The notes under the pieces: model-generated
Database searches by the model: none
The model's input: only the letters and a program-made list of their open reading frames with translations
What the model was told of the DNA's origin: nothing
NCBI GenBank assembly: GCA_900540375.1
Contig: UQFS01000033.1
Coordinates: forward strand, 1 to 43,622
DNA length: 43,622 bases
Source: an uncultured Prevotella sp.
GTDB lineage: Bacteria > Bacteroidota > Bacteroidia > Bacteroidales > Bacteroidaceae
Direction: 5' to 3'
Translations under genes and position numbers: made by a program
Shown here: in pieces, positions 16,441-24,559 of the stretch
How the letters are laid out: every line of letters starts with the position of its first letter
Numbering within the stretch: the first letter of the stretch is position 1

Positions 16441-18588
16441 CTATTTCCCCAATATCACCTTACGATGGTTGATCATGTAAATGCCTTTCGGCAAAGCAGC
16501 GGGATCAGCGCCCATGTTCTGGCCTGAGAGGCTGTAAATACTTGGCTGAACCTTGTCGGAAAGTGGCAGATCTGTGATTCCTGCCGTCACAGGCTTCGTG
16601 ATATACACGTCATCAAGGAAGAAACGACCACTGGCGGTAAATGTCAGAGAGCAAGGACCGGTGCCCACGACGTGATAGGTATAGGTCTGCCACAGCCCTT
16701 TCTTCATAGTCTCCATGATTGTGCCTCTCTTTACTTCAGTGAACTGTGCATTGGACTGACTCAAGAACAATTGCAATTCTGTACCTTCACTTTTCGTATT
16801 CCAACCCGCCACGCTGAAAGTCAGCGTCACAGTATCGCCGGGAAGCGTGAAGAAAGGGGTAGATACGAGGAAGCCACCATCACCGCCGCCACCGCTACTT
16901 CCAAAGCGTGCGCAATGATCACCGGCGTAAGCATTACACATAGGAGACCAGCCTTTCAAGTCTGGCTGAAAGTCACCGTTGGCTATAGAGCCATTGAAGC
17001 GTCCGTCATTACCCCCAGTACTTTTGCAATTGGAAAAGGTTTCCTTGAGTAGATACTCCCCCACTTCTTGGCTGTTGGTAAGAGAAGGATCAGGAGAATA
17101 AACAAAGGATGCCACACCATCGCCGTCAACAGAAATATTGGAAACACAGCAATGCAACAACTTACTACCGTCGTAATTGTCATGAAAGAGTTTCGCTGCC
17201 GGTGAGGAACTATCCGAGAAACTGTTACGGGAACGGTAAGGAAAAGCATCGTGGGCGACCGTTGAGCGTGTGGCCAAACCGTCCGCAGGAACTAAAGTGA
17301 GACGAAGGTGATCATTGTAATAGTTACTATACAGTCCAAGCGTATTGACGGCATTGGCTTCCCATGCGTCTTTGTCATAGTCAACATGTGTGATGAGCAC
17401 GCCACTGCCTGGGAGCTGTTTGTCAAAGCCAACAGGCTGGCGATTCTCCAAAAGGAAATATTCGTTTTCATATTGCGGATGACGGATCAGATAGGCTTGC
17501 CCGCCATCGGCTAACGGCTTCATGTCTGTGACATCTACTGATTCTTTGCCCAACTCCACAGGAGTGAGCCATCCACACATTGTCTTTTCATAGGCAGTGT
17601 ATCCGGCCGGAAGGTAGCCGTCACCATTATAGTTGCCGTAATCCATCAGATCCCAAGCGTCCATAGCAAAGCTACCTTTGTTCTGAACGTCATAAACATC
17701 GGGGAAGCCCATGCAATGAGAGAACTCATGGCAGAAAGTGCCGATGCCGGCTATCTTCCCATCATATCTCAGTTCATTGGAGCAAGCATAAGTGTTGATC
17801 TTTGTGCCGTTGATCTTCAAAGCTTTCCTATCTTCTTCCAAGGTGCTCATCAAAGGCCATATCAAACTGTCGTTAGAGGAGTCATAGTCATTCTGTCCAT
17901 ATCCGGCATAGAGGACAAAAACTTCCTCGGCTTCTCCGTCGTCGTCCCAGTCATAACGAGAGAAGTCGATGCTGTCCTGCACGCCTTTGCATGCCTCTAT
18001 CACCATCTCGCTGATGTCCTTCTCTTCGTCATTTCCATAATACTCGTAAGGCTGGGACATCATCACGGGACCCGCCACGTCAAAGTCCAAAATAAACTTG
18101 CCTCCACTCTGAGCCCTGAAATAGTCACGAACGGAACCTTGAAAGCCATTGTCGTGATAGTCAGGCTCATTAGTGATCTTGCGATAGAGAGCAACCGGAT
18201 CAGACATACTGAACTGCTTATTAGGAAACTCTGCAAGGATCACGAGACCACGCTTGTTCCCTGAGAATGTCGAAGACGCAGTCTCTGCGCGACGGGCAAA
18301 CGGTGAGAAACGATGAGACGCTGACGCATATCTCTTTGCCGCGCTCGAAACGATGCTGTCTCTTGAAATCTCCTGATAACGTCCCGTTGTTTTGTTCAAG
18401 ACATAATAGGTGCCATCATCAGCGCGCGCATAACGTATGCGCTCATCGCCTAAGAGTTCCACATTCACAGACTTTCCGTCTGATGTAACCACTTGAATCC
18501 AGTGGCCGCGACGGGCAGGAACGGCCATGATCAGCACGAGATGGCAACAAGCTATCAAAAGTAAAAGGAAGCGTAAAGGATGTTTCAT
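16441..18588 (-). CDS. Secreted M6-family metalloprotease
   Basis: A 715-aa exported zinc protease of the immune-inhibitor-A (M6) family. After a signal peptide (residues 1-24) comes a propeptide-like region to about residue 110, then the catalytic domain from NKRGLVILAEFPN with the zinc site HEFSHCMGFPDVYD (H287, E288, H291) and the downstream AWDLMDYGNYN methionine-turn region. From about residue 520 a jelly-roll or 'choice-of-anchor'-like domain follows. The C-terminus carries IYSLSGQNMG and LPKGIYMINHRKV, resembling tails of many secreted Prevotella proteins. It begins 17 nt after rnhB on the same strand, with no room for a promoter between them, so it is probably transcribed from the suf-rnhB unit or from within rnhB. 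Targets are unknown. Confidence 0.9.
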   Translation of the reverse strand: MKHPLRFLLLLIACCHLVLIMAVPARRGHWIQVVTSDGKSVNVELLGDERIRYARADDGTYYVLNKTTGRYQEISRDSIVSSAAKRYASASHRFSPFARRAETASSTFSGNKRGLVILAEFPNKQFSMSDPVALYRKITNEPDYHDNGFQGSVRDYFRAQSGGKFILDFDVAGPVMMSQPYEYYGNDEEKDISEMVIEACKGVQDSIDFSRYDWDDDGEAEEVFVLYAGYGQNDYDSSNDSLIWPLMSTLEEDRKALKINGTKINTYACSNELRYDGKIAGIGTFCHEFSHCMGFPDVYDVQNKGSFAMDAWDLMDYGNYNGDGYLPAGYTAYEKTMCGWLTPVELGKESVDVTDMKPLADGGQAYLIRHPQYENEYFLLENRQPVGFDKQLPGSGVLITHVDYDKDAWEANAVNTLGLYSNYYNDHLRLTLVPADGLATRSTVAHDAFPYRSRNSFSDSSSPAAKLFHDNYDGSKLLHCCVSNISVDGDGVASFVYSPDPSLTNSQEVGEYLLKETFSNCKSTGGNDGRFNGSIANGDFQPDLKGWSPMCNAYAGDHCARFGSSGGGGDGGFLVSTPFFTLPGDTVTLTFSVAGWNTKSEGTELQLFLSQSNAQFTEVKRGTIMETMKKGLWQTYTYHVVGTGPCSLTFTASGRFFLDDVYITKPVTAGITDLPLSDKVQPSIYSLSGQNMGADPAALPKGIYMINHRKVILGK

Positions 18589-18605
18589 ATTGTTGAGATT
18601 TAGGT

Positions 18606-19280
18606 TTACTCTATATTCTCAAACAGCGTTGGCTGTAGGTCGCCAAGGAGATTGAAGGTCTTGCGGTGGTAGGGTGAGACCCCATGGTCGCGAATGGCCA
18701 GCCGGTGCTCCCGTGTGGGATAACCTTTGTTCTTCTTCCAGCCATAGACAGGATATTGCTCATCGAGTTCATCCATATAGTCGTCACGGAAAGTCTTGGC
18801 AAGGATGCTGGCCGCAGCAATGGCTTCATACTTTCCATCGCCTTTGACGATACACTGATAAGGCAAGGAGTGACGGGCGTCGCGCTTCGGAAAGACACGC
18901 TTTTGTCGCGGTTGGCGCGCTTCGTCGGCAATGGGGACATAGGGATCGAAACGGTTGCCGTCGATGATAAGCTTCTCGGGTCTCACCTGCAACTGGTCAA
19001 GCGCACGATGCATCGCCAGAAAGCTGGCATGAAGAATATTGATCTCATCGATCTCCTCAGGCGTGACAATGCCGACAGCCCACGCCACGGCATCGTGCTC
19101 AATAACCTTGCGGAGCTCATAGCGCTTCTTGGCCGTGAGCTGTTTCGAGTCGTTGAGCAGCGGATTGTCGTAGTCACGCGGCAGGATGACAGCGGCGGCA
19201 TAGACACTGCCTGCCAGGCATCCGCGGCCAGCCTCATCGCAGCCGGCCTCTATGCAATCAGTATAATAATGTGGAAGCAA
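18606..19280 (-). CDS. rnhB: Ribonuclease HII
   Basis: Endonuclease that cuts RNA in RNA-DNA hybrids and at misincorporated ribonucleotides. The 224-aa protein has the RNase HII signature EAGCDEAGRGCLAG with D15 and E16, a third acidic residue in IIDGNRF (D107), and the KGDGKYEAIAAASILAK block. Between about residues 112 and 138 it has an Arg/Lys-rich insertion (ARQPRQKRVFPKRDARH) that makes it slightly longer than usual. The start appears to be TTG at 19280, giving MLPHYY, as in relatives; no ATG suits. The 23-nt spacer back to sufS is a copy of a short repeat, which may explain the non-ATG start. Confidence 0.93.
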   Translation of the reverse strand: MLPHYYTDCIEAGCDEAGRGCLAGSVYAAAVILPRDYDNPLLNDSKQLTAKKRYELRKVIEHDAVAWAVGIVTPEEIDEINILHASFLAMHRALDQLQVRPEKLIIDGNRFDPYVPIADEARQPRQKRVFPKRDARHSLPYQCIVKGDGKYEAIAAASILAKTFRDDYMDELDEQYPVYGWKKNKGYPTREHRLAIRDHGVSPYHRKTFNLLGDLQPTLFENIE

Positions 19281-19303
19281 GGAGAATGTTGAATGATGAA
19301 TGA
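19281..19303. repeat. Short CATTCA/CAACATTC repeat in the sufS-rnhB spacer
   Basis: On the - strand the whole spacer reads CATTCATCATTCAACATTC plus a few flanking bases. The same unit type, CATTCATCACTCAACACTC, occurs inside the calcium ATPase gene at 35910-35999. This suggests a dispersed repeat element. Confidence 0.6.
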
Positions 19304-20563
19304 TCAGAACATCTTGCGCACACGGTCGATACCGGCGACGAGGGCATCAATCTCCTCCTTCGTGTTATACAGGGCAAAGGAAGCGCGCACGGTTCCCAAC
19401 ACGCCCAGACGCTCCATCAACGGCTGCGCACAGTGGTGACCAGTACGGACGGCTATGCCCAAACGGTCAAGGAGTGTCCCCAAGTCCATGTGGTGGATAT
19501 TGCCGACATTGAAGCTGACTACAGCATCGTGGGCATGAGAAGATGGTAACGAAGACTGAGGAGCAGCTGTCTCAGCCTGAGCAATAGGACCATAGATATG
19601 CATCTCCGGAATCTTCTGGAGCCGCTGGATGGCATAGCGGGTGAGTTCCTGCTCATGAGCCGCAATGTTGTCCATACCCAGTTTAGAGACATAGCCGAGT
19701 GCGACAGCAAGTCCATGCGAGGCAATATAGTCGGGTGTGCCGGCTTCGAACTTCAAAGGCGGACGCTCGAAAGTGGTATGCTCGAAGCTCACGTGCTCGA
19801 TCATCTCACCGCCACCCTGATACGGAGGCAGCTTCTCCAGCCAAGCTTCTTTGCCATAGAGTACGCCGATACCGGTAGGACCATAGACTTTATGACCGCT
19901 GAAGACAAAGAAATCGCAGTCGATGTCCTGTACGTCTACCTTGAAGTGGGGCGCACTCTGAGCACCGTCGACCATCACGGGCACACCATGCTCGTGGGCG
20001 ATGCGCACGATGTCCTTGACAGGATTGACCGTACCGAGGACGTTGCTCACATGACAAACCGACACGATACGGGTCTTCTCGGTGAAGAGATTCTTGTAGG
20101 CTTCCATGTCGAGAATGCCGTCATCGCTCATCGGTATCACTTTAAGCACAATGCCCTTCTTGCGAGCTTGCAGCTGCCAGGGCACGATATTGGAGTGATG
20201 CTCCATCGTGGAGACGATGGCCTCATCGCCCTCATGCATACATTCGTCGGCGAAAGTGCTGGCCACCAGGTTCAGTCCTTCGGTAGTTCCACGAGTGAAA
20301 ACGATCTCCGTGGTGGACTTGGCGTTGAGAAACTTACGCACGGCCTCGCGCGCCTGCTCATGCAATTCGGTAGCCTGTTGGCTCATCCAGTGCACACCAC
20401 GGTGCACGTTGGCATTGACATTGAGGTATTCCTCGCGCATGGCATCCAGGACACAAAGAGGTTTCTGTGTCGTAGCCGCATTATCGAAGTAGACCAGCGG
20501 CTTGTCGTAGATCTTGCGCGACAATATCGGGAAATCTTCCCGCACTTGATTGATATCGTACAT
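19304..20563 (-). CDS. sufS: Cysteine desulfurase, SufS type
   Basis: Pyridoxal-phosphate enzyme that takes sulfur from cysteine as a persulfide for Fe-S cluster assembly. The 419-aa protein has the class-V aminotransferase fold: DNAATTQKP near the start, VDGAQSAPHFKVD, the PLP-lysine motif FFVFSGHKVYGPTGIG, and the active-site cysteine C378 in RTGHHCAQP, all as in SufS/CsdA enzymes. A Ser/Ala-rich insertion (QAETAAPQSSLPSSHAHD) precedes VVSFNV and is not usual. It lies 142 nt downstream of sufD in the suf cluster; rnhB follows after 23 nt. Confidence 0.95.
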   Translation of the reverse strand: MYDINQVREDFPILSRKIYDKPLVYFDNAATTQKPLCVLDAMREEYLNVNANVHRGVHWMSQQATELHEQAREAVRKFLNAKSTTEIVFTRGTTEGLNLVASTFADECMHEGDEAIVSTMEHHSNIVPWQLQARKKGIVLKVIPMSDDGILDMEAYKNLFTEKTRIVSVCHVSNVLGTVNPVKDIVRIAHEHGVPVMVDGAQSAPHFKVDVQDIDCDFFVFSGHKVYGPTGIGVLYGKEAWLEKLPPYQGGGEMIEHVSFEHTTFERPPLKFEAGTPDYIASHGLAVALGYVSKLGMDNIAAHEQELTRYAIQRLQKIPEMHIYGPIAQAETAAPQSSLPSSHAHDAVVSFNVGNIHHMDLGTLLDRLGIAVRTGHHCAQPLMERLGVLGTVRASFALYNTKEEIDALVAGIDRVRKMF

Positions 20564-20705
20564 CTTTACCTTTTCTTATAGAAATCTTGTCCTAATCTGA
20601 CCGACACCTTATATCATACAGATCGACATCAGACTTATCCTTGATGATAACAAGACATCCCTGCCCCTCCTTTTTCAGGTGGATCAGGGAATAGCTTATT
20701 AGCCT

Positions 20706-22052
20706 TTAGCTTTTAATCCTGCAGTTCTCGCAGTTGCCGAGCTCACCACGGAAGCGCTTCTCCACCAGCAGATGAAGACGGTCACGCAAAGGTTCGAGCT
20801 TAATCTGGTCAATCACTTCACCAACAAAAGCGAACTCCAAGAGCAGCTTCGCCTCATGCTCGTCAATACCGCGCTGCTGCATGTAGAAGAGCGCTGCGTC
20901 GTTGAGCTGACCAACGGTAGAGCCGTGGGCACACTTCACATCGTCAGCATAGATCTCCAGCATCGGCTGTGTGTACATCCGCGCCGCCTTTGTCATCACC
21001 AGATTCTGGTTGGTTTCCTGCGATGTCGTCTTCTGACTGCCGTGCCGTACGAGCACTTTTCCCGCAAAGGCACCGACGGCTTTACCGTCGAGCACATACT
21101 TATAGAGTTCATGAGAATCGCAGTGTCCTACCTGATGGTCGATGAGCGTGTTGTTGTCGACATGCTCATTATGATCAGCAATGACACAACCATTGCACCA
21201 GCACTCAGCCCCCTCACCCTTGAAAACAAGGTCGAGTTTGTTGCGTGTCACGCCATTGCGCAACGTGATGACATTATGATTGAATCGGCTGTTGGCCTGC
21301 TGCTCGACATAGACATTGGACACGCGTGTGTTCTTCTCATGGGTTTCTTCCAAGCAGTAGAGGTCGAGACCGGCATTGTCGCCGACGTAAGACTCGATGA
21401 CCTGCGTGCCGAGGAAATGACGATCGTCGGCAGAGTCGTCGCAGAAAAGGAACTTAGCCTCACTGCTCTCGTCCATAACGATGAGCACACGACGGTTGAC
21501 CATCAGATCCACATCAGACCGCAGGATGTTCACCACCTGAATGGCACGGCCCACTTTGACGTTCTTCGGTACATAGACAAAAAGTCCGTCCTGAGCCAAC
21601 ATCGTATTCAGCGCGGTCACTGCGTCCTCTTCGGTCTTGGCAATCTTACCATAGTATTTCGCCACCAAGTCGGGATGGTTGTGTGCCGCGTCGCAAAGAC
21701 TCTCTACGACGACACCCTCCGGCAACTGTGCCTTAGGCAGCGCTTTCTTATAGAACCGGTCATTGACGACAAAATAGAGAGAAGTGCTGAGGTTGGGCAC
21801 ATCGCAATGGAAGACATCATAAGGGTTGACAGGGATGCTGATACGGTTGATGTTCAGCCCATAATCGGGCGCGAAGAGCTCCTGCATGTCGGTGTACTTA
21901 TAGCGCTCGACTTTGCGCGAAGGGAAGCCCTGCCGCTTGAAGTCCTCATAAGCCTTGTCGCGCAACGCGTTGAGCACGGGTGCGCTGTGTTCGGCGATCA
22001 TTTGCCGAGTCTGGCTGTAGAGGTCGATATATTGTTGTTCTGCTTGAGTCAT
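20706..22052 (-). CDS. sufD: Fe-S cluster assembly scaffold component SufD
   Basis: A 448-aa partner of SufB in the SufBC2D scaffold. The C-terminal right-handed beta-helix core carries the family pattern NSRFNHNVITLRNG, HVDNNTLIDHQVGHCDSHELYK and the final block VKCAHGSTVGQLNDAALFYM with RGIDEHEAKLLLEFAFVGEV. The N-terminal part is SufD-like rather than SufB-like (FKRQGFPSRKVERYKYTD). It starts 12 nt after sufC. After its TAA the frame stays open for 37 codons, probably by chance. Confidence 0.95.
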   Translation of the reverse strand: MTQAEQQYIDLYSQTRQMIAEHSAPVLNALRDKAYEDFKRQGFPSRKVERYKYTDMQELFAPDYGLNINRISIPVNPYDVFHCDVPNLSTSLYFVVNDRFYKKALPKAQLPEGVVVESLCDAAHNHPDLVAKYYGKIAKTEEDAVTALNTMLAQDGLFVYVPKNVKVGRAIQVVNILRSDVDLMVNRRVLIVMDESSEAKFLFCDDSADDRHFLGTQVIESYVGDNAGLDLYCLEETHEKNTRVSNVYVEQQANSRFNHNVITLRNGVTRNKLDLVFKGEGAECWCNGCVIADHNEHVDNNTLIDHQVGHCDSHELYKYVLDGKAVGAFAGKVLVRHGSQKTTSQETNQNLVMTKAARMYTQPMLEIYADDVKCAHGSTVGQLNDAALFYMQQRGIDEHEAKLLLEFAFVGEVIDQIKLEPLRDRLHLLVEKRFRGELGNCENCRIKS

Positions 22053-22064
22053 ACGCCTGCCTCC

Positions 22065-22829
22065 TTATTTACCATATTTAGCGTCGGCCTCTTCCTTGAT
22101 CCAGTCATAGCCGCGCTTCTCGATTTCCTTGGCGAGCTCGGGGCCCTCAGTCTTGACGATGCGGCCATTGTAGAGCACGTGTACGATGTTGGGCTTGATC
22201 ATGTCGAGCAGACGCTCATAGTGTGTGATGACGATGATGGACTTCTTCGGTGTGAAGAGCTTGTTCACGCCGTCGGCCACAATGCGCATGGCATCAACGT
22301 CAAGGCCGGAGTCTGTCTCGTCGAGGATACTCAGCTGGGGGTCGAGCATAGCCATCTGGAAGATCTCGTTGCGTTTCTTCTCACCACCGGAGAAGCCCTC
22401 GTTGACCGAACGGCGAGAGAGTTTAGCATCAAGTTCCACGATCTCTCGCTTCTCACGCATGAGCTTCATAAAGTCGGCAGCGGTCAGCGGCTCCAAGCCC
22501 TGATACTTGCGTTTGGCGTTGACGGCAGCCTTCATGAAGTTGACCATCGACACACCGGGGATCTCCACAGGGTACTGGAAGCTGAGGAAAAGTCCCTCAC
22601 GGGCACGATCCTCGGGCTTCATCTCCAGCAGGTTCTTACCATTGAAGATAGCCTCGCCCTCCGTGACAGTGTAAAGCGGATTGCCGGTAAGCACAGCGGA
22701 CAGCGTTGACTTACCCGAACCGTTAGGTCCCATGATGACATGTATCTCGCCGTCGGCGACAGTGAGGTTGATACCTTTTAATATCTCTTTGCCTGCAATA
22801 GAGGCATGTAAGTTCTTTACTTCTAACAT
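22065..22829 (-). CDS. sufC: Fe-S cluster assembly ATPase SufC
   Basis: ABC-type ATPase of 254 aa that drives conformational change of the SufB-SufD scaffold. Walker A is GPNGSGKST (about residues 34-42), the Q-loop is SFQYPVEIPG, the ABC signature is FSGGEKKRNEI, and Walker B is LSILDETDSGLDVDA. It ends with the His-switch in VITHYERLL. It has no membrane segment, as expected. It lies between sufB (24 nt) and sufD (12 nt). Confidence 0.97.
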   Translation of the reverse strand: MLEVKNLHASIAGKEILKGINLTVADGEIHVIMGPNGSGKSTLSAVLTGNPLYTVTEGEAIFNGKNLLEMKPEDRAREGLFLSFQYPVEIPGVSMVNFMKAAVNAKRKYQGLEPLTAADFMKLMREKREIVELDAKLSRRSVNEGFSGGEKKRNEIFQMAMLDPQLSILDETDSGLDVDAMRIVADGVNKLFTPKKSIIVITHYERLLDMIKPNIVHVLYNGRIVKTEGPELAKEIEKRGYDWIKEEADAKYGK

Positions 22830-22853
22830 AGTTCTAATCTAATCTAAGTTTGT

Positions 22854-24311
22854 TTATCCTACGGTTCCCTCCAAAGAAGCCGACAGCAGTTTCTGTGCTT
22901 CCACGGCAAACTCCATAGGCAGCTTGTTGAGCACTTCCTTGGCATAGCCGTTGACGATGAGTCCGACAGCGTCCTCAGTGGGGATACCACGCTGATTGCA
23001 GTAGAAGAGCTGGTCCTCGGAGATCTTGGAGGTCGTCGCCTCATGCTCCACGACAGCCGTATCGTTGTGGATGTCCATATAGGGGAAAGTGTGAGCACCG
23101 CAGTCAGAACCCAGCAGCAGAGAGTCACAGGAACTGTAGTTGCGGGCATTCTCTGCGCCCGGCGCCACGCGCACAAGGCCACGATAGGAGTTCTGACTGT
23201 GTCCGGCAGAGATACCCTTAGAGATAATCGTGCTCTTGGTGTTCTTACCGATATGGATCATCTTCGTACCCGTGTCGGCCTCCTGATAGTTGTTGGTCAC
23301 GGCCACACTGTAGAACTCTGCCTGAGAGTTGTCGCCCTTGAGGACGCAGGAAGGATACTTCCACGTGATGGCGGAACCCGTCTCCACCTGGGTCCAGCTG
23401 AGCTTGGAGTTGACGCCACGGCAATCACCGCGCTTGGTGACAAGGTTGAGGACGCCACCCTTACCGTGCTCATCGCCTGGATACCAGTTCTGCACAGTCG
23501 AGTATTTTACTTCTGCATTGTTCATCACCACGATCTCTACGACAGCTGCATGGAGCTGGTTTTCGTCGCGCATCGGTGCCGTACAGCCTTCGAGATAGCT
23601 CACATAAGCATCGTCGTCGGCAATGATCAGTGTACGCTCAAACTGTCCGGTGTTGCGGGCGTTGATGCGGAAGTAGCTGCTCAGCTCCATTGGGCAACGT
23701 ACACCTTTAGGGATATAGACAAAGCTGCCGTCAGAGAACACGGCAGAGTTAAGGGCCGAAGTGAAGTTGTCACGATAGGGCACCACACTGCCGAGATACT
23801 GACGCACGAGGTCAGGATGCTGCTTGACGGCCTCACCAATACTGGAGAAGATGATGCCCTTCTCAGCAAGTTGCTTCTTGAAGGTTGTCTTCACAGATAC
23901 TGAGTCCATGACAGCGTCGACAGCCGTTCCGCTCAGCGCGAGCCGCTCCTCCAAGGGGATGCCGAGCTTATCGAATGTCTTCTCCAGCTCGGGATCTATC
24001 TCTTTGTTTTTCGGCTTCTTGGCCAGCGGGTCGGCATAGTACGAGATAGCCTGGAAGTCAATGTGCGGCACATGCACGTGCCCCCATGTGGGCACAGGCA
24101 GCGTGAGCCAATAGCGGTAAGCCTTCAAGCGGAAGTCAAGGAGCCAATCGGGCTCACCCTTCTTCTGCGAGATCAGACGTACCACGTCCTCGTTAAGTCC
24201 TTTGGGGATGATATCCGTATGGACATCCGTGGTGAAGCCGTACTCGTACTTCTGCTCCGCCACTTCCCTGACGAACTTATTCTTTTCTTTATCGTTGATT
24301 TGTATTTCCAT
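22854..24311 (-). CDS. sufB: Fe-S cluster assembly scaffold protein SufB
   Basis: Central scaffold on which Fe-S clusters are built; 485 aa. Conserved blocks include DWLLDFRLKAYRYWL, FVYIPKGVRCPMELSSYFRI, NWYPGDEHGKGGVLNLVTKR and IISKGISAGHSQNSYRGLV, and the C-terminal RGIPTEDAVGLIVNGYAKEV. The ATG at 24311 gives MEIQINDKEKNKFVREV; a longer open frame upstream adds 54 residues without resemblance to SufB and is rejected. First gene of sufB-sufC-sufD-sufS. No convincing Bacteroidetes promoter was found in the 148 nt before the infB terminator hairpin. Confidence 0.96.
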   Translation of the reverse strand: MEIQINDKEKNKFVREVAEQKYEYGFTTDVHTDIIPKGLNEDVVRLISQKKGEPDWLLDFRLKAYRYWLTLPVPTWGHVHVPHIDFQAISYYADPLAKKPKNKEIDPELEKTFDKLGIPLEERLALSGTAVDAVMDSVSVKTTFKKQLAEKGIIFSSIGEAVKQHPDLVRQYLGSVVPYRDNFTSALNSAVFSDGSFVYIPKGVRCPMELSSYFRINARNTGQFERTLIIADDDAYVSYLEGCTAPMRDENQLHAAVVEIVVMNNAEVKYSTVQNWYPGDEHGKGGVLNLVTKRGDCRGVNSKLSWTQVETGSAITWKYPSCVLKGDNSQAEFYSVAVTNNYQEADTGTKMIHIGKNTKSTIISKGISAGHSQNSYRGLVRVAPGAENARNYSSCDSLLLGSDCGAHTFPYMDIHNDTAVVEHEATTSKISEDQLFYCNQRGIPTEDAVGLIVNGYAKEVLNKLPMEFAVEAQKLLSASLEGTVG

Positions 24312-24456
24312 AAAATGATAATATATAGAGATTGGAAATATGACACCATTGTCGTCAGCCTCACAGCCACAAACAACGTGCCACACGGCCTGGGACAAGT
24401 TAAAGCGGTCACAAATGTGGTGGCTTGTCACGCTTAGTCCTTGTCGGCATATATTG

Positions 24457-24496
24457 AAAAAGCAGGGGTGCAACAGATCTGACCCATTGCGCCCCT
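24457..24496 (-). terminator. Terminator of the rimP-nusA-infB operon
   Basis: On the - strand AGGGGCGCAA (24496-24487) pairs with TTGCACCCCT (24473-24464) with one G-T wobble, followed by GCTTTTTC. It lies 64 nt after the infB stop. A second, smaller 6-bp hairpin with an AT-rich flank (24534-24548) lies between it and the infB stop. Confidence 0.75.
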
Positions 24497-24559
24497 ACCC
24501 TATATCCTGTTCGATACACCTTATTATATATATAGGTGCAGCGCACCTCAAGCCGATTA

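Noticed and set aside
20592..20705. In-frame extension of 37 codons after the sufD stop, with protein-like text
   Set aside because: A stop-free run of this length has a fair chance of arising at random, and SufD proteins end at the present stop. No start codon or family match.
20772..22709. 645-codon open frame antisense to sufD and sufC
   Set aside because: Spans two certain genes on the opposite strand and has no recognisable domain. It arises from codon bias.
24312..24473. 54-residue N-terminal extension of sufB
   Set aside because: No resemblance to SufB, and it reaches back into the infB terminator hairpin. The ATG at 24311 gives the normal protein.
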